Shown here: positions 62,291 through 64,000 of the stretch, piece after piece
Layout: every line of letters begins with the position of its first letter
Numbering within the stretch: the stretch's first letter is position 1
Assembly (NCBI RefSeq): GCF_003855255.1
Contig: NZ_CP034072.1
Span: forward strand, 6,490,753-6,554,752
Reading direction: 5' to 3'
Length of the DNA: 64,000 bases
DNA from: Mycolicibacterium nivoides
GTDB lineage: Bacteria > Actinomycetota > Actinomycetes > Mycobacteriales > Mycobacteriaceae
The notes under the pieces: model-generated
Database searches by the model: none
Told to the model about the DNA's origin: nothing
The model's input: only the letters and a program-made list of their open reading frames with translations
Translations under genes and position numbers: made by a program

Positions 62291-63255
62291 TCATCACCGT
62301 CACTCCGAACCCCAGCCTGGACCGCACCGTAACCCTGGGATCGCCGCTGGCGCGCGGAGCGGTGCAGCGCGTCGACTCCGTCACCGTGGAACCCGGCGGC
62401 AAGGGCATCAACGTGGCCCGAGCTCTGACCTTGGCGGACGTGGCCGCCGAGGCGGTGCTGCCCGCCTCCGACTCCGATCCTCTGCTCGGCGCTCTACTCA
62501 CGCTCGGTGTGCCGTTCACCAATGTTCCGATCGCAGAGCCCGTCCGTACCAACCTGGCCATCACCGAATCCGACGGCACCACAACCAAACTCAATGAACG
62601 TGGCGCTGTTGTGGACGCTGACGCGCTGGAGGCGCTGACCCGCTGCGTGCTGGCCAAGGCGCAGGAAGCGTCCTGGGTGGTGCTGTCCGGGTCGCTGCCG
62701 CCCGGGATTCCGGAAGACTGGTATGCGCAGGTGGTGTCGCTGCTGGCGCCGCTTGACTGCCGGGTGGCCGTCGATACCTCCGAGGCGCCGCTGGCCGCGC
62801 TGGCGGCCGGGTTCCAGGTGGCCGCGCCCGACCTGATCAAGCCCAATTCCGAGGAGTTGGCCGACCTGGCCGGCGTTCCGGCCGCTGACCTGGACGACGC
62901 TGCCGCCCAGGGTGACATGTCGCCGGTCGTGGCCGCCGCCGACGCGCTCGTCTCGCGCGGTGTCGGCACGGTGCTGGCCACCCTCGGCGCTGCCGGCGCG
63001 GTGCTGGTGAACCGTTCGGGCGCCTGGCTGGCCACGCCGCCGCCGATCGTTCCGCGCAGCACTGTCGGCGCGGGCGATGCCTCGCTGGCCGGCTACCTGC
63101 GCGCCGCCGTCGCCGGTGCGGAAGCCCCGCAACGACTGCAGATGGCCGTCGCCTACGGCAGTGCCGCCGCGGCGCTGCCCGGTTCGGCCCTGCCCGGCCC
63201 CGCTCAACTCGACCTCGACGCTGTCCGTACCCACCCCGTGAAGGTGCCACTATGA
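62287..63255 (+). CDS. fruK: 1-phosphofructokinase
   Basis: PfkB-family kinase of 322 residues, phosphorylating fructose 1-phosphate (from FruA) to fructose 1,6-bisphosphate. Motifs: [45 protein letters not shown], and the catalytic [13 protein letters not shown]. Both ends overlap neighbours by four bases (ATGA). Confidence 0.94.
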   Translation: MIITVTPNPSLDRTVTLGSPLARGAVQRVDSVTVEPGGKGINVARALTLADVAAEAVLPASDSDPLLGALLTLGVPFTNVPIAEPVRTNLAITESDGTTTKLNERGAVVDADALEALTRCVLAKAQEASWVVLSGSLPPGIPEDWYAQVVSLLAPLDCRVAVDTSEAPLAALAAGFQVAAPDLIKPNSEELADLAGVPAADLDDAAAQGDMSPVVAAADALVSRGVGTVLATLGAAGAVLVNRSGAWLATPPPIVPRSTVGAGDASLAGYLRAAVAGAEAPQRLQMAVAYGSAAAALPGSALPGPAQLDLDAVRTHPVKVPL

Positions 63256-64000
63256 CCCAACCGATCATCACCCCCGGTCTGGTCCTGCTCGATGTCGATG
63301 CGGGCGGCGACAAGGAGGCCGTCATCACCCGTCTCGTGGGCGCGCTCGCGGAGGCGGGCCGCACCAGCGACACCGACGGCTTGGTGGGCGCGGCGATGGC
63401 ACGTGAGGCCCAGTCCGCCACCGGACTGCCTGGCGGCATCGCGATTCCGCACTGCCGCTCGCCGTACGTCGACACCCCGACGATCGGCTTCGCCCGGCTC
63501 TCCCCCAAGGTCGACTTCGGCGCTCCGGACGGCCCGGCAGATCTGGTGTTCGTGATCGCCGCACCGGAATCCGGTGGGGCCGAGCATATGAAGCTGCTGT
63601 CCAGCCTGGCTCGAGCGCTGGTTCGCAAGGACTTTGTGGCGTCATTGCGCGAGGCTGCGAGCGTCGATGAGGTGGTGACGCTCGTCGACGGTGTCGTGAA
63701 CCCGGCACCCGCCGCTCCCCCGGCCTCGGCTCCTGCTGTGGCGCCTGAACCCGTCGCTGAGCCTGTCAAGGCGGTGTCGATCGTCGCGATCACGGCCTGC
63801 CCCACCGGTATTGCCCATACCTACATGGCTGCCGATGCGCTCAAGCAGGCCGCCGAGACCGCCGGCGTCGACTTCACCGTTGAAACCCAAGGCTCGTCCG
63901 GCAGTACGCCACTGTCCGCAGCGACGATCGCCGCAGCCGATGCCGTCATCTTCGCCACGGACGTCGGCGTCAAGGACAAGCAGCGTTTCGCCGGCAAGCC
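63252..64000 (+). CDS. fruA: PTS fructose transporter FruA, EIIA-EIIB (truncated by window end)
   Basis: The first 249 residues of a fructose-specific PTS transporter are visible. EIIA comes first (about 5-150), with the phospho-His in [17 protein letters not shown] Pro/Ala linker follows, then EIIB from about 175, with the phospho-Cys in [21 protein letters not shown]. The EIIC membrane domain would lie beyond 64000. The order EIIA-EIIB-EIIC is common in actinobacteria. The gene is cut by the window, not disrupted. Confidence 0.92.
   Translation, partial: MTQPIITPGLVLLDVDAGGDKEAVITRLVGALAEAGRTSDTDGLVGAAMAREAQSATGLPGGIAIPHCRSPYVDTPTIGFARLSPKVDFGAPDGPADLVFVIAAPESGGAEHMKLLSSLARALVRKDFVASLREAASVDEVVTLVDGVVNPAPAAPPASAPAVAPEPVAEPVKAVSIVAITACPTGIAHTYMAADALKQAAETAGVDFTVETQGSSGSTPLSAATIAAADAVIFATDVGVKDKQRFAGK

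Overview
The window looks like the chromosome of a fast-growing, saprophytic mycobacterium (Mycolicibacterium type). DNA is GC-rich throughout, with GTG starts, many ATGA/GTGA gene overlaps and several apparently leaderless genes (a TANNNT -10 box 7-8 bases before the start codon). Gene order from about 43 kb leftward matches, as far as I recall it, the Mycobacterium tuberculosis segment Rv0144 to Rv0166: TetR, a methyltransferase pair, SDR, quinone oxidoreductase, ptpB, fadE2, pnt transhydrogenase, zinc alcohol dehydrogenase, thioesterase, TB18.5-like protein, mce1R and fadD5. Extra genes typical of environmental species are interspersed. The mce1 operon expected next to fadD5 would lie left of coordinate 1 and is not seen.

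Layout. 0.1-6.3 kb: fadD5/mce1R and lipid-metabolism genes. 6.3-11 kb: ECF sigma factor with a DoxX-like protein, TetR-SDR operon, a CGNR regulator divergent from an Asp-nucleophile alpha/beta hydrolase, then a perfect 19-bp inverted repeat and a 26-bp tandem repeat. 11-17 kb: a TauABC-like transporter divergent from a TetR / 3-hydroxyacyl-CoA dehydrogenase / oleate hydratase operon. 17-24 kb: DUF3159 protein, P450, TetR-CorA, and pntA-pntB with subunits A1 and A2 fused. 24-35 kb: RidA, acyl-CoA dehydrogenases, a LytR-CpsA-Psr enzyme, a NarL-type two-component pair, a LysR-MFS pair, fadE2-ptpB. 35-46 kb: a compact minus-strand cluster (YceI, DUF456, methyltransferase, HAD, QOR, SDR), two tandem small secreted His-rich paralogues, two class I methyltransferases, two divergent TetRs and a FUSC-type membrane protein. 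58.7-64 kb: pirin and the fructose PTS (ptsI, DeoR regulator, fruK, fruA; the last is cut by the window end).

The most interesting region is 45.9-58.7 kb, a two-armed locus absent from the M. tuberculosis order I recall and visibly less GC-rich at many points than its neighbours. The leftward arm encodes an LSDAT/SLOG (TRPM-type) nucleotide-ligand protein, a candidate 39-residue protein, a SIR2-like/TIR fusion and a membrane-anchored nSTAND NTPase with WD40 repeats. The rightward arm encodes a metacaspase-type protease and a 1908-residue protein combining two alpha/beta-hydrolase domains, a CHAT protease and a TPR tail. A 19-bp motif (17/19 identical) occurs in front of both arms, pointed towards each, which suggests co-regulation. 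All these families are known parts of bacterial conflict or abortive-infection systems, but I do not recognise this combination. I infer an immune or programmed-death system in which a TIR-derived nucleotide signal and/or a WD40 sensor activates proteases and lipases.

No tRNA, rRNA, insertion sequence, integrase or CRISPR array is visible. No stretch longer than about 225 bases lacks a gene or a named element.
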